DNA of 50,518 bases, taken from Bradyrhizobium sp. (GTDB taxonomy: Bacteria; Pseudomonadota; Alphaproteobacteria; Rhizobiales; Xanthobacteraceae). How positions within the stretch are numbered: the stretch's first letter is position 1; each line of letters opens with the position of its first letter. The notes under the pieces were generated by a model that searched no databases, was not told the DNA's origin, and saw nothing but the letters and a program-made list of their open reading frames with translations. Positions 32,270 through 41,584 of this stretch are shown here, piece after piece. The DNA lies in contig NZ_SSMW01000066.1 in NCBI RefSeq assembly GCF_004799405.1, positions 1 to 50,518 of the forward strand, in the 5' to 3' direction. Made by a program: the position numbers and the translations under genes.

Positions 32270-33815
32270 GAGCCGTTTCCTTCTGCGTCAGACTGCTGCC
32301 GCCCATCAACAGGCCGAGCTTCTCGCGATTGGCGTCCGCGGTCGGCAGCGGCTCCGAGAGATGTCCATGGAACATCACCGCGATCCGGTCGGTGATCTCG
32401 GCGAGTTCATCGAGGTCCTGGCTGGTGACGAGCACGGCAGCACCGCTGGCGGCAAGATCGAGCAGTGCCTGACGGATCACCGCGGCCGCGCCCGCGTCAA
32501 CGCCCCAGGTCGGCTGACTGACGACGAGGACGGCGGGATTGCGCAGGATTTCGCGGCCGACGATGAATTTCTGCAGGTTGCCGCCGGAAAGGCTCGCCGC
32601 TTCGGGATCGCGTTTGGCCTTGCGGACGTCGAACGTCTCGGTGGCGCGGTCCACCGTCGATAGCGTCGCGGCGGTGTTGACGAAGCCGTGCTGAACCATG
32701 CCGCTGGCGGCGTGACCGGTCAGCAAGGCGTTTTCGGAAAGCTTCATGCGCGGCGCGGTGCCATGGCCCAGCCGTTCTTCAGGCACGAAAGCCGCCCCAA
32801 GCCTGCGGCGCTCGGTGATCGTGAGGTGACCGGCGGCGTGGCCGTCGAAGATCACCGTACCGGGGTCTTGCGCCAGGCGCTCCCCCGAAAGCGCCGCAAA
32901 AAGCTCGTCCTGGCCGTTACCGGCAACGCCGGCGATGCCCAAGATTTCACCACCCATGAGCTCCAGCGAGATGTGCTGCAGCCGGACTCCATGAGGATCG
33001 TCGGGCTCAAGGCAGAGATCGTTGACGACGAGGCGCGGCACCGTGATCTTGCGTCCTGCAGCTGCCTTCACCTCCTTGATATCGGCGCCGACCATCATGC
33101 GCGCGAGCGATGCGGCGGTCTCTTGCTGGGGATTGCAGGTCGAAATCTTCTTGCCGCCGCGCAGGATCGTCGCGGTATCGCAAAGCCGTTTCACCTCCTC
33201 CAGCTTGTGGCTGATGTAGAGCACGGCGCGGCCTTCGGCCTTGAGGCGCTCCAGCACCACAAAGAGCTGATCGGCCTCCTGCGGCGTCAGCACCGCGGTC
33301 GGCTCGTCGAGGATCAGGAATTTTGGATTTTGCATCAGCGCCCGGACGATCTCGATGCGCTGACGCTCGCCGACCGATAGCTGCCAGACCTCGCGCTTTG
33401 GATCGAGCGGAAGGCCGTAAACGTTGGACACTTCTTCCAGACGCGCGGACATGTCCTTGAACGATTCTTTGCCGTCGAGACCGAGCGCGACGTTTTCGGC
33501 GACGGTCAGGTTGTCGAACAGGGAAAAGTGCTGAAACACCATGCCGATGCCGCGGCTGCGCGCTTCGGACGGTCCGGAGAGGACCATCTTCTCGCCCTGC
33601 CAGCGCATCTCGCCGTCGCTCGGCTGAACCAGTCCGTAGATGGTTTTGACCAGCGTCGATTTCCCCGCGCCGTTCTCGCCGAGCAGCGCGTGGATCTGCC
33701 GTGGCCAGATATCGATGTCGATCGAGTCATTGGCGAGAAAGGTGCCGTAGCGCTTGGTCAACCCGATAGTCTGGAGCAGGGGCGTGTGCTGGCTGGAGGG
33801 CGTCGGATCTAACAT
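32253..33815 (-). CDS. ABC transporter ATPase with two nucleotide-binding domains (importer A)
   Basis: This 520-aa double-domain ATPase of the sugar/nucleoside import type has a first cassette with Walker [10 protein letters not shown], signature LSVGERQRIEIVRAL and Walker [14 protein letters not shown]. The second cassette has degenerate Walker A GVAGNGQDE and signature LSGGNLQKFIVGREI. One intact and one degenerate site is usual. It is the first gene of importer A on this strand. Its ATG at 33815 has a weak ribosome-binding site. No sigma-54-type promoter was found upstream, unlike importer B. Confidence 0.95.
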   Translation of the reverse strand: MLDPTPSSQHTPLLQTIGLTKRYGTFLANDSIDIDIWPRQIHALLGENGAGKSTLVKTIYGLVQPSDGEMRWQGEKMVLSGPSEARSRGIGMVFQHFSLFDNLTVAENVALGLDGKESFKDMSARLEEVSNVYGLPLDPKREVWQLSVGERQRIEIVRALMQNPKFLILDEPTAVLTPQEADQLFVVLERLKAEGRAVLYISHKLEEVKRLCDTATILRGGKKISTCNPQQETAASLARMMVGADIKEVKAAAGRKITVPRLVVNDLCLEPDDPHGVRLQHISLELMGGEILGIAGVAGNGQDELFAALSGERLAQDPGTVIFDGHAAGHLTITERRRLGAAFVPEERLGHGTAPRMKLSENALLTGHAASGMVQHGFVNTAATLSTVDRATETFDVRKAKRDPEAASLSGGNLQKFIVGREILRNPAVLVVSQPTWGVDAGAAAVIRQALLDLAASGAAVLVTSQDLDELAEITDRIAVMFHGHLSEPLPTADANREKLGLLMGGSSLTQKETAHAVGA

Positions 33816-34378
33816 TCGCTGTCACGCGTGCGAGGAGAAACGGGTGCCTCAATACTGTGCTAGTTTGCCGACCAGGGTAAGTCTCGAAAAAGCGCCAGTG
33901 TTTGCTCAAGTCTTTGGCAAACGATCATTGGGTCGCTTCGCTGCCGATGGGCTTTCGCGAAGTTCGGATCGGCCGCTGTTTTTTCCCCGCTGCGCCTCGG
34001 TGTTGCAGAATTGTGACGATCATGGACAAATCGCACCACCCAAGTGAAGTGTGCCGCGATTGTGAGCAGCCGATTTCGTGCAAACAGAACCGTTTTCCCC
34101 TCCACCCGATCGGACGGTTTTGATGTCGGTCCTGCGTCCGGATGTTGCAAGAAACTCAATTAAAACGGGCATAACCCGACGATCTTGCATCCCCCAGGCT
34201 TGTGCTGTTTGCGGTGCCAAATGCCGCCGACACCTGAAAACAAGCGCTTATGCCGGCCATTCTTGATGAAACTTGCAGCAAGTCTTGGGGAATCTTGAGG
34301 CTTCTCACGTGGAACAAACAGCGCAAGGGTCGCCTCAAGGGCTCGATCATTCGATCGTCAAACTTGGGGGTACTTCCG
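33816..34378. other. 563-nt divergent intergenic region between importer A and the outer-membrane protein
   Basis: It must hold promoters for both directions, but none could be defined. An inverted repeat GTTTGC-N11-GCAAAC lies at 33900-33922, and GTTTGC and GCAAAC words recur at 33863 and 34075. No tRNA or convincing small gene was seen. A weak TGG...GCGC match to sigma-54 phasing at 34310 is not convincing. Confidence 0.6.
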
Positions 34379-35506
34379 ATGTCCTACTGTTACAAGGCAA
34401 TCGCAGCAGCCGTGCTGTCCTTTGCTGCCATTGCTACCGTCGCGCCAATCAGCCTCGCCAGTGCGGCGGACTTGCCGGTCAAGGTCAAGCCAAAGCCGGT
34501 TGCCGATGCGCCGTTCTTCTTCGTGATCGACGACCGGGTGACCTATTCGTGGATGCCCAGGGGTACCGATCCCGGTGCTTATAGCATCCGCCCCGACGGC
34601 AGCATCAATGGCACCACTTCGAAGAGCGTCTATTCGTTCACCCACTTCGACGCGTGGGCCTACGGCACCAACTTCTTCACCATCTCGATGTTCAAGTCGG
34701 GCCATAACGATCCGGCCTCGCCCTGCACTGAACCGGGAACTCTCATCACCGGCGGCGGCCCGTTTTCAAATTGTGCTGGCGCGACCGAGATCTACGGCCT
34801 GTTCCGCAGCACCTTCGGCTGGAACGAAATCTTCAACACCAAGATGTTCACCATGGGTCCGCTGCATAACATTTCGTTCGAAGTCGGCGCCGACGGCAAC
34901 TCGGAAAACAACTTCCTGGCTCCGGCCAAGCGCGACTTCGTCGCCGGTTTGCAATTCGCCTTCGATCTTCCCTACAAGGGCTACATCAACGTCGCGCCCT
35001 TGGCCTATAAGGAAATCAACCACAACGCATTCGATCAGTGTGGTCTCTTTTCTGGTCCTAACATCCCCGGCCTAACCTGCCTGAGCGATGGCAATACGAG
35101 CTTCCACACCACCTGGGCAGTTGAAATCAACTACTACATGGATCTCGGCTTCCTGCCGCCAGACTTCCAATATTTCGCTATCAGCGGTCGCGCCGGCTTC
35201 TACGGACCGAAGGGCGATGCGAACAGCCTTCCGTTCCTTTCCGGTCCTGGCGTGCTTAGCACCGCAACCAAGACTGAACTCAACAGCGAACCGATCCGTC
35301 TGACCTTCGACGCCAGCAAGGCGTTCTGGGGTCCGAAGTACTCGCAATTCGTAACCACCTGGGTTGCCTATCGTTACTGGCAGAACAAGTTCGGCCTCGA
35401 CCACAGTGCCGAATATGGCGTGTGCAACTATGTAACTAACACCCTGCGCAGCACTAACTCCTGCACCGAATCGACCGTCTACGCCGGTGTGACGGTAAAG
35501 TTCTAA
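34379..35506 (+). CDS. outer-membrane beta-barrel protein, possibly a Tsx-like nucleoside channel
   Basis: This 375-aa protein has a signal peptide (MSYCYKAIAAAVLSFAA..., cleavage near SA-ADLPVK) and ends in Phe (AGVTVKF), the normal end of outer-membrane barrels. Many aromatic/alternating strands follow (FFFVIDDRVTYSW, HFDAWAYGTNFFTI, VTTWVAYRYWQNKFG). The layout and some phrases resemble Tsx-type nucleoside channels more than classical Porin_2 proteins, but this is not certain. Position between two purine-type ABC importers supports a role in nucleoside or base passage through the outer membrane. ATG 34379 follows TTGGGGGTAC; an in-frame upstream start would spoil the signal peptide. Confidence 0.8.
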   Translation: MSYCYKAIAAAVLSFAAIATVAPISLASAADLPVKVKPKPVADAPFFFVIDDRVTYSWMPRGTDPGAYSIRPDGSINGTTSKSVYSFTHFDAWAYGTNFFTISMFKSGHNDPASPCTEPGTLITGGGPFSNCAGATEIYGLFRSTFGWNEIFNTKMFTMGPLHNISFEVGADGNSENNFLAPAKRDFVAGLQFAFDLPYKGYINVAPLAYKEINHNAFDQCGLFSGPNIPGLTCLSDGNTSFHTTWAVEINYYMDLGFLPPDFQYFAISGRAGFYGPKGDANSLPFLSGPGVLSTATKTELNSEPIRLTFDASKAFWGPKYSQFVTTWVAYRYWQNKFGLDHSAEYGVCNYVTNTLRSTNSCTESTVYAGVTVKF

Positions 35507-35535
35507 CCGCCTGACGGGTTCTCCAGGTGAAAAGC

Positions 35536-35570
35536 GATGGCGCCGCGATGTACCCGCGGCGCCATCTTTC
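35536..35570. terminator. rho-independent terminator after the outer-membrane protein gene
   Basis: GATGGCGCCGCG (35536-35547) pairs with CGCGGCGCCATC (35555-35566) across a 7-base loop and is followed by a T-rich run. Confidence 0.88.
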
Positions 35571-35613
35571 TGTTTGCTGACTTGACGCCTTTAGATGATT
35601 GAAGTTCTGGGCG

Positions 35614-36114
35614 CTATTTGTGCCAGACGCCGGCGTGCAGCGCTTCCGCTTCGTCCTCCAGCAGCGGCCCAACCACTTCGGTGGCCCGCTGGCCGCTCCT
35701 GAACACTTCGCGGCAGGGCAGGTCGAGGGTAGGGTTTTCCGGGTGGTTGCCGGTGACCGCGCGCAGCCGGTGTTCGCTCAGCCCGTAGACCAGACGGCCG
35801 ATGCCGGCCCAGTAGATCGCGCCGGCGCACATCGCACAGGGCTCGGCCGACGAATACAGCGTCGCGTGCTTGAGAATACCCGCATCGAGGGTGGTGCAGG
35901 CCTGCGTCGCGAGCAAACGCTCGGCATGCGCGGTGCCGTCATGCGCCGGCATGTAGCCGTTCTCGGCCTCGATCAGCACATTGTGATTCTGGTCGACGAG
36001 AATGGCGCCGAACGGATGGTTGCCGTGGGTCAGAGCGCGGCGCGCGACCTCGAACGACCGGCGCAGAAAGTATTGATCGAGTTCGAGCGGGCCAGGATGC
36101 GAAACATCGCTCAT
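35614..36114 (-). CDS. CDA-family nucleoside/nucleobase deaminase (guanine deaminase-like)
   Basis: This 166-aa zinc deaminase of the cytidine/deoxycytidylate deaminase superfamily has the zinc and proton-shuttle motifs HAE (His63, Glu65) and PCAMC (Cys93, Cys96). The segment around NHPFGAILVD and the EHRLRAVTGN tail resemble bacterial GuaD-type guanine deaminases rather than tRNA-adenosine deaminase. It is the last gene of importer B, overlapping the ATPase stop by one base (TGATG). It likely releases ammonia from an imported base. Confidence 0.88.
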   Translation of the reverse strand: MSDVSHPGPLELDQYFLRRSFEVARRALTHGNHPFGAILVDQNHNVLIEAENGYMPAHDGTAHAERLLATQACTTLDAGILKHATLYSSAEPCAMCAGAIYWAGIGRLVYGLSEHRLRAVTGNHPENPTLDLPCREVFRSGQRATEVVGPLLEDEAEALHAGVWHK

Positions 36115-37646
36115 CAATGTCCCGCCATGTGCCGCCCGATTTCGGTGAGGTTGGCCTCGCTGGCGCGGGTCTCATAGACAAATTCGCCGTGAAACATCAC
36201 GACCAGGCGATCCGACAGTTCGAGCAACTCGTCGAGGTCCTCGCTCACCAGCAGCACCGCGGCGCCGCGGTTTCGCGCCGCCATGATCTCGGCGTGGATC
36301 TGCGCTACCGCGGCGAAATCCAACCCGAAACAGGGGTTGGCGGCGATCAGGACCTCGACGTCGCCGCTCAATTCGCGCGCCAGCACGGCGCGCTGCACAT
36401 TGCCGCCGGACAGTGCCGCAATCGGCGTGTCGGGGGTGCGGGTCTTGATCTTGTACTGCGCGATCTTGCGGTCGGCGTCGTCGCGGAAGGCGGCACGGTT
36501 GAGCCACCAGCCGCCGCTGGCAAACGGTGCGCGGTCGAATTCGCGGAAGGCGACATTGTCGGCAACGCTCATGCCGCCGACGCAGGCATTCTTCAGCGGT
36601 TCTTCCGGCAGCAGCGACATCTTGTGGCGGCGCATTTCCTCGCGGTTGGCATGATAGATCTCGCCGGCGACGCGAACTTCTCCGCTTTCGGCCTCGCGCT
36701 GGCCCGCCAACACCTCGACCAGTTGCCGCTGGCCGTTGCCGGATACACCGGCAATGCCGACGATTTCGCCGCCGCGGACCGCCAGCGACACGTCATGCAC
36801 CGCAACTGCGCCGGCATCGTCGAGCGCGTTGAGCTTGCTCAGTTCCAGGCGCGGTTCGCCGACTTGTCCAACGCGCGCCGGTTGTACCGTCAGCTCTTCG
36901 GCGCCGATCATCATGCGGGCCATGCTGTCGGGAGTGAGATCGGCGACCTTGCCATGGCCCGCCAGTTTTCCGCGACGAAGGATCGTGACCTCGTCGGCGA
37001 ATGCCATCACTTCACGGAATTTGTGCGTGATCATCAGGATGGTCAGCCCGTCATTGACGACCATACCGCGCAGCATGCCCAGCACCTCGTCGGCTTCGCC
37101 CGGCGTCAGCACCGATGTCGGCTCATCCAAAATCAGAAAGCGCCGCTTCAGGTACAGCTGCTTGAGAATTTCGCATTTTTGCCGCTCGCCGGCCGAAATG
37201 TCGGAGACCCTGGCATTGAGCGGCACCTTGAACGGCATGTTCGCCAGGAACGCTTCCAGTTCCAGTTTTTCCCTGGCCCAGTTGACGACCGGAGGAACGT
37301 CGTCGCGCGCCAGCACCAGGTTTTCCGCTACCGTCATCGCCGGCACCAGCGTGAAATGCTGGTACACCATGCCGAGGCCGAGCGCGTGGGCGTTCTTCGG
37401 ATTGGCGATCGCTTGCTCGCGGCCGCCGACCAGGACGTCGCCTTCGGTCGGGTGGTAGTAACCCATGATGCATTTGACCAGCGTGCTCTTGCCGGCGCCG
37501 TTTTCGCCGAGCAGCGCATGGAACGAGCCGGGACGCACCTTCAGCTCGACGTTATCCAGTGCGACGAAGTCCCCGAAGCGCATGGTCATGGCGACGGCGT
37601 CGACACCAAGCGCGCCGCCCGGCATGGGCACTTCGCCGACGATCAT
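36114..37646 (-). CDS. ABC transporter ATPase with two nucleotide-binding domains (importer B)
   Basis: This 510-aa double ATPase has first-cassette Walker [11 protein letters not shown]-loop [25 protein letters not shown] and Walker [13 protein letters not shown]. The second cassette has GVSGNGQRQ and [15 protein letters not shown]. The start at 37646 ([11 protein letters not shown]) overlaps the hydrolase stop by 4 nt (ATGA); a longer in-frame start at 37778 would run far into that gene. It belongs to importer B together with the hydrolase and deaminase. Confidence 0.94.
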   Translation of the reverse strand: MIVGEVPMPGGALGVDAVAMTMRFGDFVALDNVELKVRPGSFHALLGENGAGKSTLVKCIMGYYHPTEGDVLVGGREQAIANPKNAHALGLGMVYQHFTLVPAMTVAENLVLARDDVPPVVNWAREKLELEAFLANMPFKVPLNARVSDISAGERQKCEILKQLYLKRRFLILDEPTSVLTPGEADEVLGMLRGMVVNDGLTILMITHKFREVMAFADEVTILRRGKLAGHGKVADLTPDSMARMMIGAEELTVQPARVGQVGEPRLELSKLNALDDAGAVAVHDVSLAVRGGEIVGIAGVSGNGQRQLVEVLAGQREAESGEVRVAGEIYHANREEMRRHKMSLLPEEPLKNACVGGMSVADNVAFREFDRAPFASGGWWLNRAAFRDDADRKIAQYKIKTRTPDTPIAALSGGNVQRAVLARELSGDVEVLIAANPCFGLDFAAVAQIHAEIMAARNRGAAVLLVSEDLDELLELSDRLVVMFHGEFVYETRASEANLTEIGRHMAGH

Positions 37647-38326
37647 GACAAGGCTCCGATCAGCGCCGAGGAAGTCGCGACCGCGCCGAACACGCCGCCC
37701 TGCATCTTGATCATTTTCAGTGCGTGGTCGTGGTTGCTCTTGTCGGTAGCCGCGCAGCAGTCCTCGATCAGCACGCATTCGAAGCCGCGATCGTTGGCCT
37801 CCCGCATGGTGGTATGGACGCAGACGTCGGTGGTGATGCCGGTGAGAACGATGTTCTCGATGCCGCGCAGCCGCAGCATCAGCTCGAGGTCGGTGGCGCA
37901 GAACGACCCCTTGCCCGGCTTGTCGATGATGGGTTCGCCCGACAGCGGCGCCAGATCCGGAATGATCTCCCAGCCAGCCTCGCCACGGACCAGCACCCGG
38001 CCGCAGGGGCCGGGGTCGCCGATTCCGGCGCCGATCTGCCGCGAGCGCCAGCGCTTGTTGGCGGGCAGGTCGGTGAGGTCCGGACGATGCCCCTCGCGGG
38101 TATGGAAGATGTGGAAGCCTTGGCCGCGCATCACCGCGAGCAGCCGCTTGATCGGCTCGATCGGCGCGCGCGTCAGCGACAGGTCGTATCCCATTTTGTC
38201 GACATAGCCGCCGACACCGCAGAAATCGGTCTGCATGTCGATGATGATCAGCGCGGTATTCTCCGGGCGCAGATCGCCATTATAGGGCCACGCATAGGGC
38301 TCGGACTTCAGATAGCGCTCGGCCAT
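37643..38326 (-). CDS. isochorismatase-superfamily cysteine hydrolase, biuret hydrolase-like
   Basis: This 227-aa amidohydrolase of the isochorismatase superfamily has the triad Asp30 (IIIDMQTD), Lys136 (IIDKPGKG) and Cys169 ([11 protein letters not shown]). From memory, biuret hydrolase of Rhizobium leguminosarum has the same spacing (Asp36, Lys142, Cys175) and very similar text around WPYNG and PANKRWRS, so biuret (or a close relative such as a ureido compound) is the best guess; ureidoacrylate hydrolase (RutB) and N-carbamoylsarcosine amidase are alternatives. It sits within importer B between the permeases and the ATPase, with a 4-nt overlap, so it must act on an imported compound or its product. 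Confidence 0.85.
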   Translation of the reverse strand: MAERYLKSEPYAWPYNGDLRPENTALIIIDMQTDFCGVGGYVDKMGYDLSLTRAPIEPIKRLLAVMRGQGFHIFHTREGHRPDLTDLPANKRWRSRQIGAGIGDPGPCGRVLVRGEAGWEIIPDLAPLSGEPIIDKPGKGSFCATDLELMLRLRGIENIVLTGITTDVCVHTTMREANDRGFECVLIEDCCAATDKSNHDHALKMIKMQGGVFGAVATSSALIGALS

Positions 38327-38347
38327 GTCACGGTCTCGTCTGTCGGT

Positions 38348-39274
38348 TCATCGGGTGATCGAAAGTTCGGCGGGTGCGCCGGTCAGGGTGCGTTTCGGCG
38401 AGCAGGTGATGATCATGATCGCCAGCGTCAGGATGTAGGGGGCGGCATTGAACAGGTGATATCCGGAAGTGACGCCAACCGATTGCAGCGCCGGCCCGAG
38501 CGCCGCGGCGCCGCCAAAGGCCAGCGACGCCCACAGGCACAACATCGGGTCCCACCGGGCAAAGATCACCAGCGCCACCGCGGTGATGCCCTGTCCGCTC
38601 GACAGGCCCTCGTTCCAGCTCCCGGGATAGAACAACGACAGGAACGAGCCGCCGATCCCGGCCAGAAAGCCGCCAACCATGGTGGCGCGCAAGCGGATGA
38701 TCAATACCGAATATCCCATGGCGCGCGCCGCGTCCGAACTCTCGCCGGCCGTGCGGATCAACAGGCCCCAGCGCGTGGCCCGGAACGCCCAGTATAAAAT
38801 CGGAGCCAGGGCCACGCCGATCAGGAACAACACGTTGATCCGCAATGCCGCGCGAACCTGCGCCACGTCGCTCCACCAGCCGAAATCGATCGCCGGCAGC
38901 CGCGGAGCGGTCGGCTCGATCAGCGGCTTGCCGAGATAGAAGGCCAGCCCGGTCCCGAACAGCATCAGGGCAATGCCGACGGCGATGTCGTTGACCCGCG
39001 GCAGCGAGCAAATGCCGGCATGCAGCGCCCCGAGCAGCGCGCCGGTCAGGCCGGCGGCAAGCACGCCGAGCCAGGGCGAACCGGTCAGATAAGAGATGCC
39101 GTAGGCGCTCATGGCGCCCATCACCAGCGTGCCCTCGAGACCGAGATTGATGCGCCCGGAGCGCTCGGTAATGCACTCGCCAAGGCTGACGAACAGAAAC
39201 GGCGTGGAGACACGGATCGCCCCACCGAACACCGCCAATGGCACCGTCCAAAGTCCGATGGTTCCGTCAGCCAT
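38348..39274 (-). CDS. ABC transporter permease, BMP-linked (importer B, second permease)
   Basis: This 308-aa permease has the BPD_transp_2 landmarks ITERSGRINLGLEGTLVM, SSDAARAMGYSVLIIRLRATM and GQGITAVALVIFARW. It follows the first permease after 1 nt and precedes the hydrolase by 21 nt. It is equivalent to the 305-aa permease of importer A, but sequence identity seems moderate, so this is not a recent duplication. Confidence 0.93.
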   Translation of the reverse strand: MADGTIGLWTVPLAVFGGAIRVSTPFLFVSLGECITERSGRINLGLEGTLVMGAMSAYGISYLTGSPWLGVLAAGLTGALLGALHAGICSLPRVNDIAVGIALMLFGTGLAFYLGKPLIEPTAPRLPAIDFGWWSDVAQVRAALRINVLFLIGVALAPILYWAFRATRWGLLIRTAGESSDAARAMGYSVLIIRLRATMVGGFLAGIGGSFLSLFYPGSWNEGLSSGQGITAVALVIFARWDPMLCLWASLAFGGAAALGPALQSVGVTSGYHLFNAAPYILTLAIMIITCSPKRTLTGAPAELSITR

Positions 39275-39275
39275 G

Positions 39276-40385
39276 TCAGGCCTTTCCTTTCAAAAATCCG
39301 ATCCGGCCATAGAGTGCGTCGCTCGCGAGCACCGCGACAAAGATGATTCCCTGCAGCACCTGAACCGAGGCATCCGGCAAACCTAGCCTGCGCTGCAACA
39401 GGCCTCCGCTGGCGCTGATGCCGCCGAGCAGAATTGCCACGGGGATAATGGCCAGCGGATTCTGGCGCGCCAAAAAGGCGACCAGGATGCCGGTAAAGCC
39501 GTAACCGGCGGCGAGGTTGGCGTTGGTGCGGCCTTGAACGGCGGCGACTTCGACCATCCCGGCAAGACCGGCCGATGCGCCGGCCAGAAAGCAGATGGTC
39601 AGGATCAGCTTGCCGACGCCGAGGCCGACGATCCTGGCGGCGCGAATGTTGCCGCCGGCTACGCGCGCGGCGAATCCGAACACGGTGTGATAGATCAGGA
39701 TGTAGGACGCGACAGCGGCGATGACGCCGAACACCAGTCCCCAATGCACGTCGGTCCCGGGTATCGATCCGATCATGTTGGCGGCGCCGATTTCGCGGGT
39801 CGACGGCTTGTTGAGACTGGCCGGATCGCGCATCGCGCCTTCGACCAGATGATTAAGGATGGCAAGCGCGATATAGACCAGCAGCAGGCTTGAGATCGTT
39901 TCATTGACGCCCCGGTACTGGCGAAGCCCGCCCGACAGCATGATCCAGAGACCGCCGCCGGCCATGCCGGCGCAAGCCATCGCGAGCTGGACGACGAACG
40001 GCGGCGCCGACTGCATCAGCAGCGCCGCGCTGGTCGCCGCCAGTGCCCCGATCAGGAGCGCGCCTTCGCCGCCGATGATGACCATGCCGAGCTGTGCGGG
40101 TAGCGCGGTGCAGAGCGCGGTGAGGATCAGCGGCGCGGCGCGAGTCAGCGTGTTCTGCCAGGAGAACCAGGTGCCGAATGCGCCCTGGTACATATAGAAA
40201 TAAAGATCGAGCGGACTCTTGCCGAACAAGGCCACGAATATTCCAAACACCCCGAGCGCGGCGGCCAGCGCCGCGCCCGGAATCAGGATGTATTCGATGG
40301 TCCCGCCATGGCGCTGGAGAAATCCCGGATCCGCTGCCGGAGAGATCGCGACGGCTTCGGCAGGATCTCCAACGCCTGATGTCAC
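39276..40385 (-). CDS. ABC transporter permease, BMP-linked (importer B, first permease)
   Basis: This 369-aa permease has the landmarks LGMVIIGGEGALLIGA, NETISSLLLVYIALAIL and GYGFTGILVAFLARQNPLA. The GTG at 40385 overlaps the binding-protein stop (GTGA) and is taken as the start (MTSGVGDP). The open frame continues upstream as an artefact of the neighbouring gene. It is the counterpart of the 363-aa permease of importer A, with about eight to nine helices. Confidence 0.92.
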   Translation of the reverse strand: MTSGVGDPAEAVAISPAADPGFLQRHGGTIEYILIPGAALAAALGVFGIFVALFGKSPLDLYFYMYQGAFGTWFSWQNTLTRAAPLILTALCTALPAQLGMVIIGGEGALLIGALAATSAALLMQSAPPFVVQLAMACAGMAGGGLWIMLSGGLRQYRGVNETISSLLLVYIALAILNHLVEGAMRDPASLNKPSTREIGAANMIGSIPGTDVHWGLVFGVIAAVASYILIYHTVFGFAARVAGGNIRAARIVGLGVGKLILTICFLAGASAGLAGMVEVAAVQGRTNANLAAGYGFTGILVAFLARQNPLAIIPVAILLGGISASGGLLQRRLGLPDASVQVLQGIIFVAVLASDALYGRIGFLKGKA

Positions 40386-41491
40386 GAAGTTGCTCCGATG
40401 ACGCCTTCCACGAGGTAGTCCATCTTTTCGAGTTCGGGGTCCTTCTGGCCGCGGTCGGTTCCGGCGGCGATCACGGTCTTGCCCTTGTTGTCCATGATCG
40501 GGCCTTTGAAGATGGTGTAGGTGCCAGCGGTGAGCTGAGCCTTGATATCGTCGGCATGCTTGCGCGCCTCGGCCGACACCGCTTCGCCATAGGGCGAGAC
40601 CTTGACGATCTCTTCCTTCAGGCCGCCGCGATAGAAATTCGGGATCGATTCGCCGGCGGCGAGCATCTTGACGAATTTCGGATACAACGCTTCCCAGTTC
40701 CACTCCGCGCCGGTCAGATACGCCTTTGGCGCCAGCGGCGCCTGGTTGACGTGATAACCGCAAACCATGGCACCCCGGCGCGCGGCGTTCTCGACCATGG
40801 TCTTCGGTCCGTCGACATGGCAAGTCAGCACGTCGACGCCCTGATCGATCAGGCTGTTGGTGGCCTCGGCTTCCTTGACCGGCATCGACCAGTCGCCGGT
40901 GAAGATCGCCTGCGTCGTTACCTTCGGGTTGGCGAGTCTGGCGCCGAGCGTGAAGGCATTGATGTTGCGCAGCACCTGCGGGATCGGCTTGGCGGCAACG
41001 AAGCCGAGCTTGCCGGACTTGGTCGAGTAACCGGCGACGATGCCGGAAATATACTGGGCCTCGTCGATATAGCCGAAGTAACTTCCGGCATTCTTCGGGT
41101 CCTTGTCGGTCCACAAGCCGCCGCAATGCTCGAAGCGCAGCTTCGGAAACTTGTTTGCCATCTTGATCATGTGCGGATTGTAGTATCCGAACGAGGTCGG
41201 AAACAGCAGCGTCGCGCCGTCGAGATTGATCATCGATTCCATGGTCTTTTCGACCGCGTCGGTTTCCGGGACTTTTTCTTCCTCGACCACCTTGAGGCCG
41301 GGCATTTTCTTCAGCGCCGCAGCACCCTGCGCGTGGGCCTGGTTATAGCCGTAGTCATCGCGCGACCCGACATAGATGAAGCCGATGGTGGTATCGGCGG
41401 CGAAAGCCGAACGTGTCCCCAGCGCAGTGCCGAGCGTGAGGGCGGCGCTTCCCTGCAACAGATGCCGTCGTGAAATCCTGCCAAAATCCAT
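40382..41491 (-). CDS. BMP-family ABC transporter substrate-binding protein (importer B), Tat-type signal
   Basis: This 369-aa periplasmic protein has a Tat-like signal (RISRRHLLQGSAAL, cleavage near SAFA-AD). The mature part carries the BMP signature GFIYVGSRDDYGYNQAHAQG. The start at 41491 is set by AAGGAG 6 nt upstream. It is the first gene of importer B and carries a sigma-54-type promoter 66 nt upstream (predicted +1). It differs from importer A by the export route. Expected ligands are purine bases, nucleosides or related N-heterocycles. Confidence 0.93.
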   Translation of the reverse strand: MDFGRISRRHLLQGSAALTLGTALGTRSAFAADTTIGFIYVGSRDDYGYNQAHAQGAAALKKMPGLKVVEEEKVPETDAVEKTMESMINLDGATLLFPTSFGYYNPHMIKMANKFPKLRFEHCGGLWTDKDPKNAGSYFGYIDEAQYISGIVAGYSTKSGKLGFVAAKPIPQVLRNINAFTLGARLANPKVTTQAIFTGDWSMPVKEAEATNSLIDQGVDVLTCHVDGPKTMVENAARRGAMVCGYHVNQAPLAPKAYLTGAEWNWEALYPKFVKMLAAGESIPNFYRGGLKEEIVKVSPYGEAVSAEARKHADDIKAQLTAGTYTIFKGPIMDNKGKTVIAAGTDRGQKDPELEKMDYLVEGVIGATS

Positions 41492-41567
41492 TGGTTGCTC
41501 CTTTTGGCGGATGGACCGCCGGCTGATTTCGCGGCTTCGCCGATCCGGCGGAGCCCAAAGGGCATGT

Positions 41568-41583
41568 CGCAATCTTTGTGCCA
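41568..41583 (-). promoter_or_regulatory. sigma-54-type promoter for importer B operon
   Basis: On the reverse strand this reads TGGCACAAAGATTGCG: TGGCAC at -24 and TTGC at -12 with exact phasing. The predicted start is about 41557, 66 nt before the BMP-protein ATG. Confidence 0.8.
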
Positions 41584-41584
41584 A

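Noticed and set aside
33900..33922. GTTTGC-N11-GCAAAC inverted repeat as a terminator
   Set aside because: It lies in the divergent promoter region and has no T-run. It is too short for a confident operator call; recorded in the intergenic feature only.
34310..34325. TGGAACAAACAGCGCA as a sigma-54 promoter of the outer-membrane protein gene
   Set aside because: Phasing is right, but the -12 element is GCGC rather than TTGC, and the -24 element has only TGG and AC in common; this is within chance in GC-rich DNA.
36117..38207. A very long (696-codon) open frame on the forward strand opposite importer B ATPase and hydrolase
   Set aside because: It is a shadow of high-GC third codon positions on the reverse strand. 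The reverse-strand products show full ABC and hydrolase motifs; the forward translation has none.
40386..41126. The in-frame extension of the importer B permease frame upstream of 40385
   Set aside because: It runs through the BMP-protein gene in another frame. The GTG at 40385 overlaps the BMP stop, and family homology begins only after it.
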